64,000 bases of DNA. It comes from Clostridia bacterium (GTDB lineage: Bacteria > Bacillota_A > Clostridia > Oscillospirales > CAG-272). Numbering within the stretch: the first letter of the stretch is position 1; the number at the start of each line of letters is the position of its first letter. The position numbers and the translations under genes were made by a program. The notes below the pieces were generated by a model. The model made no database searches and had not been told where the DNA came from. It was given only the letters and a program-made list of their open reading frames with translations. Positions 1 to 7,680 of this stretch are shown piece after piece. The stretch spans positions 60,013 through 124,012 of the forward strand of contig JAFVXC010000028.1 of NCBI GenBank assembly GCA_017501345.1. The letters run 5' to 3'.

Positions 1-2
1 CA

Positions 3-35
3 AGGGATGTTAAGGCGATCAGAGACCATCTGTAA
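3..35 (+). CDS. 3' end of an upstream gene (partial)
   Basis: An open frame runs in from the window edge and ends RDVKAIRDHL followed by TAA at 33-35. It lies 47 bp before the serine hydrolase start on the same strand, so it is probably the previous gene of the same operon. Too little is present to name a family. Confidence 0.4.
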   Translation, partial: RDVKAIRDHL

Positions 36-82
36 TTTAAGCGAAAACAAATTTCGGACACACGTATCAAAGGAGAAAGAAT

Positions 83-1153
83 ATGAAGCTTGAACGCACA
101 GAAAAACTGATGAACGAGAAAATGAAAAATGCCGATCTTGACACATATGCAATTCTTGTTCACTATGGAAATGACGAAAAAATTCTGTTCTCGGATAACG
201 TAGACGAGTACACGTATTTCGACGTGGCAAGTATGGGAAAGGTGCTCATTACCTCGACTCTGATTTTGCAGGCGATCGGCAGAGGACTCCTCACCCTCGA
301 GAGCACGCTCGGTGACTTCTTCGACGTAGCAGATCCCGACAAAAAGAGGATCACGGTAAAGCAGCTGTTGACACACACCTCGGGTATCAGGCGCTATCCG
401 ATCAAAAGGGAGGCGGCGGAAAAGGGTGCAGACGCGATCATCGCAGATATGCTTTCCCATCCGCTTGTGTTTCAGCCGGATACCAATATGAAGTATTCCT
501 GTAATGGATATCTGCTGCTCGGATATATCCTCGAAAAGATATATGGGAAAACGCTCGAGGAGATCTACGAGGAAAATATCGTTAAGCCCCTTGGGTTAAA
601 GCGAACCGCTTTCGAGATCGGAATGGACGAGCCGAACGCCGCTGTGTGTTATCGCTGGAAGAGAGGGACGCACGAGAAGCGATTTGACGATGAAAATGTA
701 CTCGTCCTCGGAAAGCCCGGTGGAAGCGGCGGACAGCAAACCTGTCTTTACGATATGCAGAGGTTTATCACTGCGGTGCTCGAAAAAAGCGAGCTTCTCT
801 ATCCGAAGGAGCTTTTCGAGCTTGCCGAAAAGGATTATACCCCCGATTACGGTGACGGAAGCGGATCTGTCGGAGAGAGAAGAGGACTTGGATACGTTAT
901 GGTCTGTGAGCGCTATCCGCAGACGGGTGATCTTTTCCCGATCGGCAGCTTCGGACACTGCGGACACACGGGACAAAGCTTTTTTATAAACCGCGAAAAA
1001 CAAATGTATGTAATCATTCTTACGAACGCAACCCGCTTTACGTGTGTCAAAAATGATTTTAAGCGTGAAAAATACGACGACGTTGTAAAAATGCGTGAAG
1101 AAATACATAACGCAATATACGATGATCTAAAAGAGGAAGGAACCCTCCTATGA
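83..1153 (+). CDS. Serine hydrolase, beta-lactamase class C / CubicO family (S12)
   Basis: A 356-residue protein of the penicillin-binding/class C beta-lactamase fold. The catalytic SxxK is seen as SMGK near residue 51, the second motif is YSCNGY (Tyr kept, third position Cys instead of the usual Asn), and the third is GHTG near residue 300. There is no signal peptide, so it should act in the cytoplasm, probably as an esterase, amidase or D-peptidase rather than a drug-resistance enzyme. The start is supported by AGGAG 8 bp upstream. It overlaps the following SDR gene by 4 bp (ATGA), so the two are translationally coupled. The substrate cannot be told from sequence. Confidence 0.85.
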   Translation: MKLERTEKLMNEKMKNADLDTYAILVHYGNDEKILFSDNVDEYTYFDVASMGKVLITSTLILQAIGRGLLTLESTLGDFFDVADPDKKRITVKQLLTHTSGIRRYPIKREAAEKGADAIIADMLSHPLVFQPDTNMKYSCNGYLLLGYILEKIYGKTLEEIYEENIVKPLGLKRTAFEIGMDEPNAAVCYRWKRGTHEKRFDDENVLVLGKPGGSGGQQTCLYDMQRFITAVLEKSELLYPKELFELAEKDYTPDYGDGSGSVGERRGLGYVMVCERYPQTGDLFPIGSFGHCGHTGQSFFINREKQMYVIILTNATRFTCVKNDFKREKYDDVVKMREEIHNAIYDDLKEEGTLL

Positions 1154-1887
1154 ATTTCCAAAACAAAACCGCGCTCATTACGGGCGCGGCAGTAGGCATT
1201 GGACGGGCAACGGCGCTCCTTCTTGCCGAGAATGGCGCAAGACTCGTGCTTGTAGACATCAACGGCGAAAAGCTCGAAGGGGTGAAGCGGGAGCTTTCCG
1301 TATATACGGACGACGTATTGACCTTCGTGTGCGATGTCAGCGACGAGGCTGCTGTTTATGAGGTGGTAAGAGAGGCGGAGCGCACGTTTGAACGGATCGA
1401 TATTCTCGTGAACAACGCCGCACTCTGGAGGGATCGCTCTGCGTTTGCGGATGCCCCCGCCGCGCTGTGGAAAAAATACATCGATGTCAATGTGATGGGT
1501 GTGGTTTATTTCACGCAGGCCATTCTTCCGAAAATGCTTGAAAATCAGTACGGCAGGATCATCAACGTCGCCTCGGTCGCAGGCGTATACGGAAACGCCA
1601 ATATGGCACATTATTCGGCGACAAAGGGCGCAGTCATCGCGATGACCCACGCACTCGCCAAGGAGGTCGCGAATCAAGGCGTTTTGGTCAACAGCGTCTC
1701 TCCGGGAAGCGTCAGCCCCGCCGAGTGCCTCGATATCGATTATACGCAGGAAAGCTCGCTCCCCTATATGGGAAGAACGGGCTCGGACAGAGAAAACGCG
1801 AATCTGATCTGCTTCCTTGCGAGTGATGAGGCAAGCTACATTACGGGTCAGAACATCCAGATCGACGGATGCAGGAGAAAGCTATGA
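1150..1887 (+). CDS. Short-chain dehydrogenase/reductase (SDR)
   Basis: A 245-residue classical SDR. It shows the N-terminal NAD(P)-binding TGAAVGIG motif, the NNAA structural motif near residue 88, the catalytic Ser in INVASVAG and the YSATK active-site Tyr/Lys pair, and the usual C-terminal end (ITGQNIQIDGC). An acidic residue (VDI) follows beta strand 2, which in this family favours NAD(H) over NADP(H). It starts inside the stop of the serine hydrolase (ATGA) and ends inside the start of the MBL gene (ATGA), so the three genes form one tightly packed operon. The substrate is unknown; a sugar or hydroxy acid is plausible from context. Confidence 0.9.
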   Translation: MNFQNKTALITGAAVGIGRATALLLAENGARLVLVDINGEKLEGVKRELSVYTDDVLTFVCDVSDEAAVYEVVREAERTFERIDILVNNAALWRDRSAFADAPAALWKKYIDVNVMGVVYFTQAILPKMLENQYGRIINVASVAGVYGNANMAHYSATKGAVIAMTHALAKEVANQGVLVNSVSPGSVSPAECLDIDYTQESSLPYMGRTGSDRENANLICFLASDEASYITGQNIQIDGCRRKL

Positions 1888-2480
1888 GTGAATTTTACAA
1901 GGAAACGGACGGAATCTACCGTCTCCGCGTTCGGTTTGACAAGATCTACACCTCGGTATTTCTGATACAGACAGAAAACGGGCTCGTTCTCGTTGACTGC
2001 GCAACGACCGACGAGGATGTGGATCTGTGCATCGTTCCCGCACTCCGAAAAATGGGCTACGCGCTTTCCGATATCAACACGCTTGTTCTGACGCATAAGC
2101 ACGGCGACCATGCGGGCGGGAAAAAGAGAGTGTTGGCACTTGCTCCGCATATCGAGACAGTCACCGACGTGCGTACACTCTTTGATGGGATCTGTACCTA
2201 TCCAATGGCGGGACACACCACGGACTGTATCGGTGTCCTTGATACGCGCTCGCATACGCTGATCTCGGGCGACGGACTCCAAGGGGCGGGCGTAGACAAA
2301 TACCGTTGCTCTGTAAAGAATCCTGCCGCCTATCTTGAGACGATCGAACGGATCAGAAACGACAAGCGGATCGAAAATGTTCTCTTTTCCCACGCATACG
2401 AGCCGTGGAATACGGATCACGCGTTCGGGCGAAAAGCGGTTGAGGACTGCCTCAGAGCTTGCCCTGAATATGTAAAGTGA
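1884..2480 (+). CDS. MBL-fold metallo-hydrolase
   Basis: A 198-residue metallo-beta-lactamase fold hydrolase. The metal motif THKHGDHAGG (HxHxDH) is near residue 71, followed by a conserved His in MAGHTTD, an Asp in ISGDGL and a His in LFSHAYE, a full two-metal set. I chose ATG 1884 because GGAG lies 7 bp upstream and it overlaps the preceding stop (ATGA); an upstream in-frame codon at 1869 lies inside the previous gene and has no RBS. Last gene of the first operon; a hairpin terminator follows at 2562. Likely a small-ester, thioester or lactone hydrolase; the exact reaction is not evident. Confidence 0.88.
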   Translation: MSEFYKETDGIYRLRVRFDKIYTSVFLIQTENGLVLVDCATTDEDVDLCIVPALRKMGYALSDINTLVLTHKHGDHAGGKKRVLALAPHIETVTDVRTLFDGICTYPMAGHTTDCIGVLDTRSHTLISGDGLQGAGVDKYRCSVKNPAAYLETIERIRNDKRIENVLFSHAYEPWNTDHAFGRKAVEDCLRACPEYVK

Positions 2481-2561
2481 TCGTCAGAGGCCGGCACTGC
2501 TGTCGTTATGCTTCTAACGCTTCATGCGAAAGGCCTTAAAGGCAAAGCATTCGCAGAAAAT

Positions 2562-2605
2562 TGCACGATTTATTGTAAAACAATCCGTAAATCGTGCAGT
2601 TTTTT
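2562..2605 (+). terminator. Rho-independent terminator after the MBL gene
   Basis: TGCACGATTTA (2562-2572) pairs perfectly with TAAATCGTGCA (2588-2598) across a 15-nt loop, followed by GTTTTTT. It closes the first operon. It is unrelated to the GGCAATATCA repeat hairpins found elsewhere in the window. Confidence 0.8.
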
Positions 2606-2651
2606 ACCTCCTTTTTTGTAGAATAACATATTTTAATTCGCTCCTTAATAT

Positions 2652-2659
2652 GCTACAAT
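2652..2659 (+). promoter_or_regulatory. Probable extended -10 promoter for the Gfo/Idh operon
   Basis: TGCTACAAT (TGn extended -10) lies about 45 bp upstream of the Gfo/Idh start and downstream of the terminator. No good -35 is visible at 16-18 bp upstream, which suggests either dependence on the extended -10 or on an activator. Confidence 0.45.
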
Positions 2660-2703
2660 GTTTCTTGTAAATCATCCGGCAGGATGTGCGGAGGAATTTT
2701 AAT

Positions 2704-3702
2704 ATGAATAGAAAAATTAAAATTGCCCAGATCGGAACGAGCAAGAACAGCCACGGAAATCAGATCTGGAAGAGCTTACTTAAGCAGACCGATCTATTCG
2801 ACGTGGTCGGATATGCGCTCCCCGAAAACGAGCGAGAAAAATTTCCGAAGAAGGTAGCCGCGTTTGACGGATATCGCGAAATGACGGTCGAGGAGATCCT
2901 GAACGATCCCGAGATCGAAGCCGTCGCAGTAGAGACCGAGGAGATCTATCTCACGAAATACGCCTTGATGGCAGCGAAGGCAGGGAAGCACGTGCATATG
3001 GAAAAGCCGGGCGGCACCGATCTTCGTGCATTCGAGGAGCTTGTGGCGACGTTGAAGGCAAAGCATTTGGTTTTTTCGACGGGCTATATGTATCGCTTTA
3101 ACCCGATCATCAAAGAGGTCCTTGAAAAGATCAGACGCGGCGACCTCGGTGAGATCTACTCGGTGGAGGCGCATATGGACTGTAAGCATCCGATCGATGT
3201 GAGAGAGTGGCTGTCGACCTTTGACGGTGGAATGATGTTCTACCTCGGATGCCACCTGATCGATCTGATCTATCAGATCCAAGGAGAGCCGACAGAGGTG
3301 ATCCCGTTGAACTGCTCCACGGGCTTTAACGGAGTCACTTCGGAGGACTACGGTATGGTGGTGTTCAAATACCCGAACGGAGTATCCTTTGCAAAAACGT
3401 CCGCCTCTGAAATGGGTGGCTATATGAGACGGCAGCTCGTGATCTGCGGTGAAAAGGGAACGGTCGAGCTGAAGCCCCTCGAGGCAACGGAAAACGGCGG
3501 TCTCTATACCGCTTGGGCAGAGTGCTACGAGGGAAGCTGGCAAAAGCCTTGGCAAGCGCATCGGAGCGAGGTCTACGATCGGTACGACGATATGATGCGA
3601 AACTTTGCCGAAATGGTACGCGGCAAGGAAAATCCGTACTCCTACGATTACGAGCTCAATTTGTACAAGCTGGTACTGAGATCCTGCGGAAAGGAGATAT
3701 AA
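2704..3702 (+). CDS. Gfo/Idh/MocA family oxidoreductase
   Basis: A 332-residue NAD(P)-dependent sugar or cyclitol dehydrogenase family member. The N-terminal Rossmann domain begins KIKIAQIGTSKNSHG, followed by the catalytic-region motif EKPGG near residue 100 and a C-terminal alpha/beta substrate domain with the conserved GGMMFYLGCHLIDL segment (family motif G..ld.g.H.iD). The start at 2704 has GGAGG 9 bp upstream; an in-frame codon at 2686 precedes that RBS and was rejected. It is followed 4 bp later by a zinc-type alcohol dehydrogenase homologue and then by a quinone oxidoreductase homologue, a set that suggests stepwise oxidation of a sugar-derived compound. Confidence 0.9.
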   Translation: MNRKIKIAQIGTSKNSHGNQIWKSLLKQTDLFDVVGYALPENEREKFPKKVAAFDGYREMTVEEILNDPEIEAVAVETEEIYLTKYALMAAKAGKHVHMEKPGGTDLRAFEELVATLKAKHLVFSTGYMYRFNPIIKEVLEKIRRGDLGEIYSVEAHMDCKHPIDVREWLSTFDGGMMFYLGCHLIDLIYQIQGEPTEVIPLNCSTGFNGVTSEDYGMVVFKYPNGVSFAKTSASEMGGYMRRQLVICGEKGTVELKPLEATENGGLYTAWAECYEGSWQKPWQAHRSEVYDRYDDMMRNFAEMVRGKENPYSYDYELNLYKLVLRSCGKEI

Positions 3703-3706
3703 GGTA

Positions 3707-4723
3707 GTGAAGACCAAGCAGATTATTTTTACAAAGCCGTACACGGCAGAGCTTCTCGACGTGGAATGCCTTCAGCCGAAGGAAAATGAGGTAACGGTAG
3801 AGCTTGAGTATTCGGCGATCAGCTCGGGAACCGAAAAGGCGAACTTCATCGGAGAACGCAACGGTGTCAACGTTGCCGAGGGAACGAAGGCGAAATTCCC
3901 GAGAACCGTCGGCTATAGTGCCGCAGGCACTGTAACGGCGGTCGGAAGCGCCGTTACCGATCTTTCGGTCGGCGATAAGGTCGGCGTTTATTGGGGAAAG
4001 CACAAAAAGCATATTACGGTTCCGAGAAGCAAGGTGATGAAGCTTCCCGACGGCGTTTCGACCGCCGAGGCGTCCTTCGCGTTGATCTCTGTCTTTCCGC
4101 TTGCCGCGATCCGCAAAACGAGGCTTGAAATCGGCGAATCCGCACTCGTTATGGGGCTTGGCATCCTCGGCATCTGTGCCGTAGAGGAGCTGAAGGCGGC
4201 AGGAGCATACCCCGTTATTGCCGCAGATCCCGTCGAGGAACGACGCGCATTCGCATTGAAAATGGGAGCGGACTATGCGCTCGACCCGACAGATGCGGAC
4301 TTCAGCAAAAACGTATGCGCACTTACGGATGGCGGTGTAAACGTATGTATTGAGGTAACGGGACTTGGCATCGGTCTTATTCAGGCGCTTGACTGTATGC
4401 AGAGAATGGGCAGAGTTGCCCTGCTCGGCTGTACTCGGAACTCCAAGTTTGAGATCGACTATTATACGAAGGTGCACGGAAGGGGGATTTCTCTCATCGG
4501 TGCACATACGATGGCGCGTCCGAAAAACGAGTCCTCGGCAGGACTGTGGACGAATGAGGACGACCTGAAGACCGTCCTGAATCTGATCAAGGGCAAGCGT
4601 CTGAATTTTAAGGACTTGATCTGTGAGATCTGCTCTCCCGCAGATGCACAAGAAGTATTTACAAGACTTGCGGAGGGGAAGAATTTCCCGATCGGAGTTT
4701 TGTTTGACTGGAAGAGAATATAA
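3707..4723 (+). CDS. MDR-superfamily dehydrogenase (zinc-type alcohol dehydrogenase-like)
   Basis: A 338-residue medium-chain dehydrogenase. The GroES-like domain carries ISSGTEKA, a motif seen in the MDR branch that often accompanies Gfo/Idh proteins, then VGYSAAGTV and the Rossmann segment ALVMGLGILGICAVE. The usual zinc ligands of class I ADHs are not evident, so it may be a zinc-independent member. It starts with GTG at 3707, with AAGGAGAT about 10 bp upstream inside the end of the Gfo/Idh gene. Likely works in sequence with the Gfo/Idh enzyme on a sugar-derived substrate, which I cannot identify. Confidence 0.85.
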   Translation: MKTKQIIFTKPYTAELLDVECLQPKENEVTVELEYSAISSGTEKANFIGERNGVNVAEGTKAKFPRTVGYSAAGTVTAVGSAVTDLSVGDKVGVYWGKHKKHITVPRSKVMKLPDGVSTAEASFALISVFPLAAIRKTRLEIGESALVMGLGILGICAVEELKAAGAYPVIAADPVEERRAFALKMGADYALDPTDADFSKNVCALTDGGVNVCIEVTGLGIGLIQALDCMQRMGRVALLGCTRNSKFEIDYYTKVHGRGISLIGAHTMARPKNESSAGLWTNEDDLKTVLNLIKGKRLNFKDLICEICSPADAQEVFTRLAEGKNFPIGVLFDWKRI

Positions 4724-4741
4724 TTGAAATGAGGTTTTTAT

Positions 4742-5725
4742 ATGAAGGCAATACTTGTAAACGATGACAGAAGTCTCAGATGGGATGACGTACCCGATCC
4801 CGTGATAAAGTCCGACGAGGTACTTGTGAAAATTGAGGCGGCGGCACTCAACCGCGCTGATCTGATGCAAAGAGAGGGCGACTATCCGCCCCCTGCGGGC
4901 TGTCCCGAATGGATGGGACTTGAGGTTGCGGGTGAGATCGTTGAGATGGGTGAGGATGTACCGAAATACTCCTCGTGGAAGCTTGGCGACAAGGTCTGTG
5001 CGCTCCTCGGCGGCGGTGGATACGCCGAATACGTCAGCGTAAAATACGATATGCTGATGCCCGTGCCGAAGAATTGCTCGATCTGCGAGGCGGCGGCAAT
5101 CCCCGAGGCGTTCGCCACGGCATATCTCAATCTCTTCATTGAGGGCGGCATCAAGGAGGGGAACACCCTTTTGATGAACGCGGGTGCATCAGGACTTGCC
5201 AGTGTCATCATTCCGATGGCAAAGGCGTTCGGCGTGCGTGTGATCACGACGGTTCTCACCGATGAGATCGCAAGGAATATCACGCACCTCGGTGCTGATC
5301 GAGTCGTCGTTACGACGAAGGAGGATATTTCGCTCGTTCTGAAGGAGGAGCTTGAGGCGGGACATCCCGTGGACGTTGCGATCGACTGCCTTGGCGGCGA
5401 GATTATGGGTAAGTGCATCCACTATCTTACGCACGGCGCGCGCTGGATTATGATCGCCGCCCTTGCGGGAACCAAGACCGAGATTGACCTCAAAAACATC
5501 TACGTCAGAAACGTGCGTATCATCGGAAGCACGCTTCGCTCCCGCACACCGAAGGTAAAGGCGGAGATCCTCGCGGGGATCGTGCGCGACGTCTACCCGA
5601 AGATCGAGGCAGGACTTGTGAAGCCCACCATTTATAAGGTGCTTCCGATCACCGAGGCAGAGGCGGCACACGATATTCTGTATAAAGGTCAAAACGTCGG
5701 CAAGGTCGTCCTGACGGTCGGATAA
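4742..5725 (+). CDS. NAD(P)H:quinone oxidoreductase family (PIG3/QOR-like MDR)
   Basis: A 327-residue zinc-free MDR of the quinone oxidoreductase/PIG3 type. It carries the family signature AALNRADLMQREGDYPPP, the domain-joining GLEVAGEIVEMG segment and the nucleotide-binding LMNAGASGLASV. Members reduce quinones or the double bond of conjugated enones. Third gene of the operon after Gfo/Idh and MDR, 18 bp downstream, with AATGAGG as RBS. Its 3' end is followed after 15 bp by the first copy of the repeated hairpin, which it shares with the convergent GRE activase gene. Confidence 0.88.
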   Translation: MKAILVNDDRSLRWDDVPDPVIKSDEVLVKIEAAALNRADLMQREGDYPPPAGCPEWMGLEVAGEIVEMGEDVPKYSSWKLGDKVCALLGGGGYAEYVSVKYDMLMPVPKNCSICEAAAIPEAFATAYLNLFIEGGIKEGNTLLMNAGASGLASVIIPMAKAFGVRVITTVLTDEIARNITHLGADRVVVTTKEDISLVLKEELEAGHPVDVAIDCLGGEIMGKCIHYLTHGARWIMIAALAGTKTEIDLKNIYVRNVRIIGSTLRSRTPKVKAEILAGIVRDVYPKIEAGLVKPTIYKVLPITEAEAAHDILYKGQNVGKVVLTVG

Positions 5726-5740
5726 ACAGAACAAAATGAA

Positions 5741-5776
5741 GGCAATATCAAACCCGTTCACGGGAATGATATTGCC
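5741..5776 (-). repeat. Operon-terminal hairpin repeat, copy 1
   Basis: GGCAATATCA and TGATATTGCC arms (10 bp perfect) with AA/AA internal loop and an inner CCCG/CGGG stem, then TTTTT. It sits between convergent genes, 7 bp past the stop of the minus-strand activase. It can terminate both strands. It belongs to the 11-copy family described in the findings. Confidence 0.9.
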
Positions 5777-5782
5777 TTTTTG

Positions 5783-6613
5783 TTACTGGAAAATGCTCCT
5801 GAGCCGAGCCATTTTATCTTCGGACGGCTTTGTGAAGAGCACTGCCTCTCTGCCGAGGGAGGCGTATTTGTGCTCCCCGAGCGAGTGATAGGGAAGAAGC
5901 TCGATCCTTTCGGGCGAGCCGCACGAGTCGAGGAAGCCTTTGATTCTTTGCATCTCCTCCTCGCTGTCGTTGACCGAGCCGATGACGGGGATCCGTACCC
6001 AAACCCGTTTCCCGAGAGAAAGCAGCTTTTGTAGGTTGTCGAGGATCAAGCGGTTATCGACTCCCGTGTAGTGTCGGTGCTTTTCACCGTCAAAGCACTT
6101 GACGTCATAAAGAAACAGATCGGTATAGGGAAGGATGCGCTCGAAATACGCGTAGGGCACGTGCCCTGCCGTATCAACCGCAGTATGGATTCCGTTTTCC
6201 TTGCAACGCTTAAGGATCTCCTCGAGGAAATCGATCTGCAGCATACATTCGCCGCCCGAAAAGGTGACCCCACCGCCCGAGTTATCATAAAAGGCCTTGT
6301 CCTTGAGAATACTCTGCAGAACCTCGCTCAGCAGGTATTCCTTGCCGCAGATCTCTCTTGCATCGCCTACACAATAGAGCGTGCATTTTCCGCACAGATC
6401 ACAGGACTTAAGCTCGTGCGGGCATTTTTCGGTGCATTTCCCGCATCCCTTGCATCTGTCTTTATAAAACAGCATCTGTGGCTTTTTGAATTGGCTTTCG
6501 GGATTGTGGCACCACGCACAGCGAAGATTACAGCCCTTGAAAAAGACCGTTGTGCGGATTCCCGGACCGTCAACGAAGGAGTTTCGCTCAATATCAAAAA
6601 TAGTAGCGGTCAT
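5783..6613 (-). CDS. Glycyl radical enzyme activase (radical SAM), for GRE1
   Basis: A 276-residue radical SAM activase of the PflA family. It uses SAM and a [4Fe-4S] cluster, bound by CNLRCAWC (CxxxCxxC), to abstract hydrogen from the glycine of its partner enzyme. Two further four-cysteine groups follow (CKGCGKCTEKC and CDLCGKCTLYC), the ferredoxin-like insert typical of activases of eliminase-type GREs; SGGE and later SAM-contact segments are present. I chose the second of two adjacent ATGs because TTGGAGAAG gives 6 bp spacing; the longer reading frame to 6682 would overlap the propeller gene and has no RBS. Last gene of SDR-GRE1-propeller-activase. Very similar to the activase at 14017-14817. 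Confidence 0.93.
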   Translation of the reverse strand: MTATIFDIERNSFVDGPGIRTTVFFKGCNLRCAWCHNPESQFKKPQMLFYKDRCKGCGKCTEKCPHELKSCDLCGKCTLYCVGDAREICGKEYLLSEVLQSILKDKAFYDNSGGGVTFSGGECMLQIDFLEEILKRCKENGIHTAVDTAGHVPYAYFERILPYTDLFLYDVKCFDGEKHRHYTGVDNRLILDNLQKLLSLGKRVWVRIPVIGSVNDSEEEMQRIKGFLDSCGSPERIELLPYHSLGEHKYASLGREAVLFTKPSEDKMARLRSIFQ

Positions 6614-6629
6614 CATCTTCTCCAAGTAA

Positions 6630-7667
6630 TCAATAAAAGTCTGTGTAAAAGGCAGAGTGAAGCTCCTTCGGAATGAAGGCACCGTGCTTTCCGAAGCTGA
6701 TCTTCAGTATATGATCCGCATAAACGGGGAGGGCATAAATATCCCCGTTTTCGTCGATCGCACCACCTGCGTAATACGGCACACACCCTTCCTTTACCCG
6801 GTCGAAGCATCTTACCTCGCACGAGCAAGGATCAAATTCCCAAATTTCAGGGGTGTATCCCGGTAGACTGTAAAGCTTACCGTTGATACCGTTTTTTGTC
6901 CCGTAGGCGTGAAAGCCAATGTCATCGTGAAGGATTGATACGCTTTGACTTTTCGTATCTATTTTCAGGATCCCGCAGCCGTTCTTGCCTTTTGCCGAGC
7001 GGAAGCCGTAAATATTGCCGTCATACGCCACGGTGGGGTTAAAGGTCATTCCGCAGATCGGATTTCCGATCGGCTCGATCTTACCGTCTGTCGGCGTAAG
7101 CCTCAGTACGGGACGGTCCCGCTCGGGGATGAAATAGATCGATCCGTCGGGATGCAGAACACTTCCGCAGTAGCGGCAGGGCTCCTCATCGGAAAGCATA
7201 ATTTTTTCGCAGGTCCGCTCCCTAAGATCCCACCTGAGAATGTGGTTTGTGTTTCGCGGAGGCTGATAAACGATCCCGTCCTGCGTGCAGACACCGCCGT
7301 AATGATGCTCGCCTTCATAGGAGAAGGGGGCTTTGATTTCCTCAAAAAGCTCGGTTTTTATGTCGTAAGAAAGCAGACTGCTTTTGAGACGCGAAAACAT
7401 ATACAGACGGTCCTCATAGAGACACCCACCGGTCCATTTGAAGTCAGCTGCATCAAAGCTGCCGAGAAACTCCATTTTCCTCTCGGAGATATGATAACGG
7501 AGCATTTTTTCAGCACTGTTTACCACTGAATAAAGACATCCGCCTGCGATCTGCCCGCCCACGTACTGAAATCTGTTCTGTATTTCCGAGAGAGGGATTT
7601 TTTCAAGAATCGGCACGAGATCTCTGTTTTCTCGTACGAAGTCAACCCATTGCGCAAAAAGCTTCAT
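6630..7667 (-). CDS. Beta-propeller repeat protein, unknown function
   Basis: A 345-residue protein made of about seven repeats of roughly 45-50 residues. Each has a pattern like GG..Y.DG.IY.lP....hil..d, for example HYGGVCTQDGIVYQPP, CGSVLHPDGSIYFIP and GGAIDENGDIYALP. This is a Kelch- or SMP-30-like propeller. There is no signal peptide or membrane segment, so it should be cytoplasmic. It lies between GRE1 (13 bp) and its activase (16 bp) in one operon, which suggests a role on the same pathway: a lyase or lactonase acting on the GRE product, or a binding partner. No catalytic residues could be assigned. Confidence 0.75.
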   Translation of the reverse strand: MKLFAQWVDFVRENRDLVPILEKIPLSEIQNRFQYVGGQIAGGCLYSVVNSAEKMLRYHISERKMEFLGSFDAADFKWTGGCLYEDRLYMFSRLKSSLLSYDIKTELFEEIKAPFSYEGEHHYGGVCTQDGIVYQPPRNTNHILRWDLRERTCEKIMLSDEEPCRYCGSVLHPDGSIYFIPERDRPVLRLTPTDGKIEPIGNPICGMTFNPTVAYDGNIYGFRSAKGKNGCGILKIDTKSQSVSILHDDIGFHAYGTKNGINGKLYSLPGYTPEIWEFDPCSCEVRCFDRVKEGCVPYYAGGAIDENGDIYALPVYADHILKISFGKHGAFIPKELHSAFYTDFY

Positions 7668-7680
7668 AAAAATATATCCT

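Noticed and set aside
596..1677. Long minus-strand open frames opposite the serine hydrolase and SDR
   Set aside because: They lie wholly over well-supported plus-strand genes, have no RBS and no family features.
2482..2560. Possible riboswitch after the MBL gene
   Set aside because: Short complementary stretches exist but no conserved riboswitch core was recognised, and the nearest hairpin is a simple terminator.
3656..4870. 404-codon minus-strand frame opposite the MDR gene
   Set aside because: Shadow of the plus-strand Gfo/Idh and MDR genes; cysteine- and arginine-rich without domain signatures.
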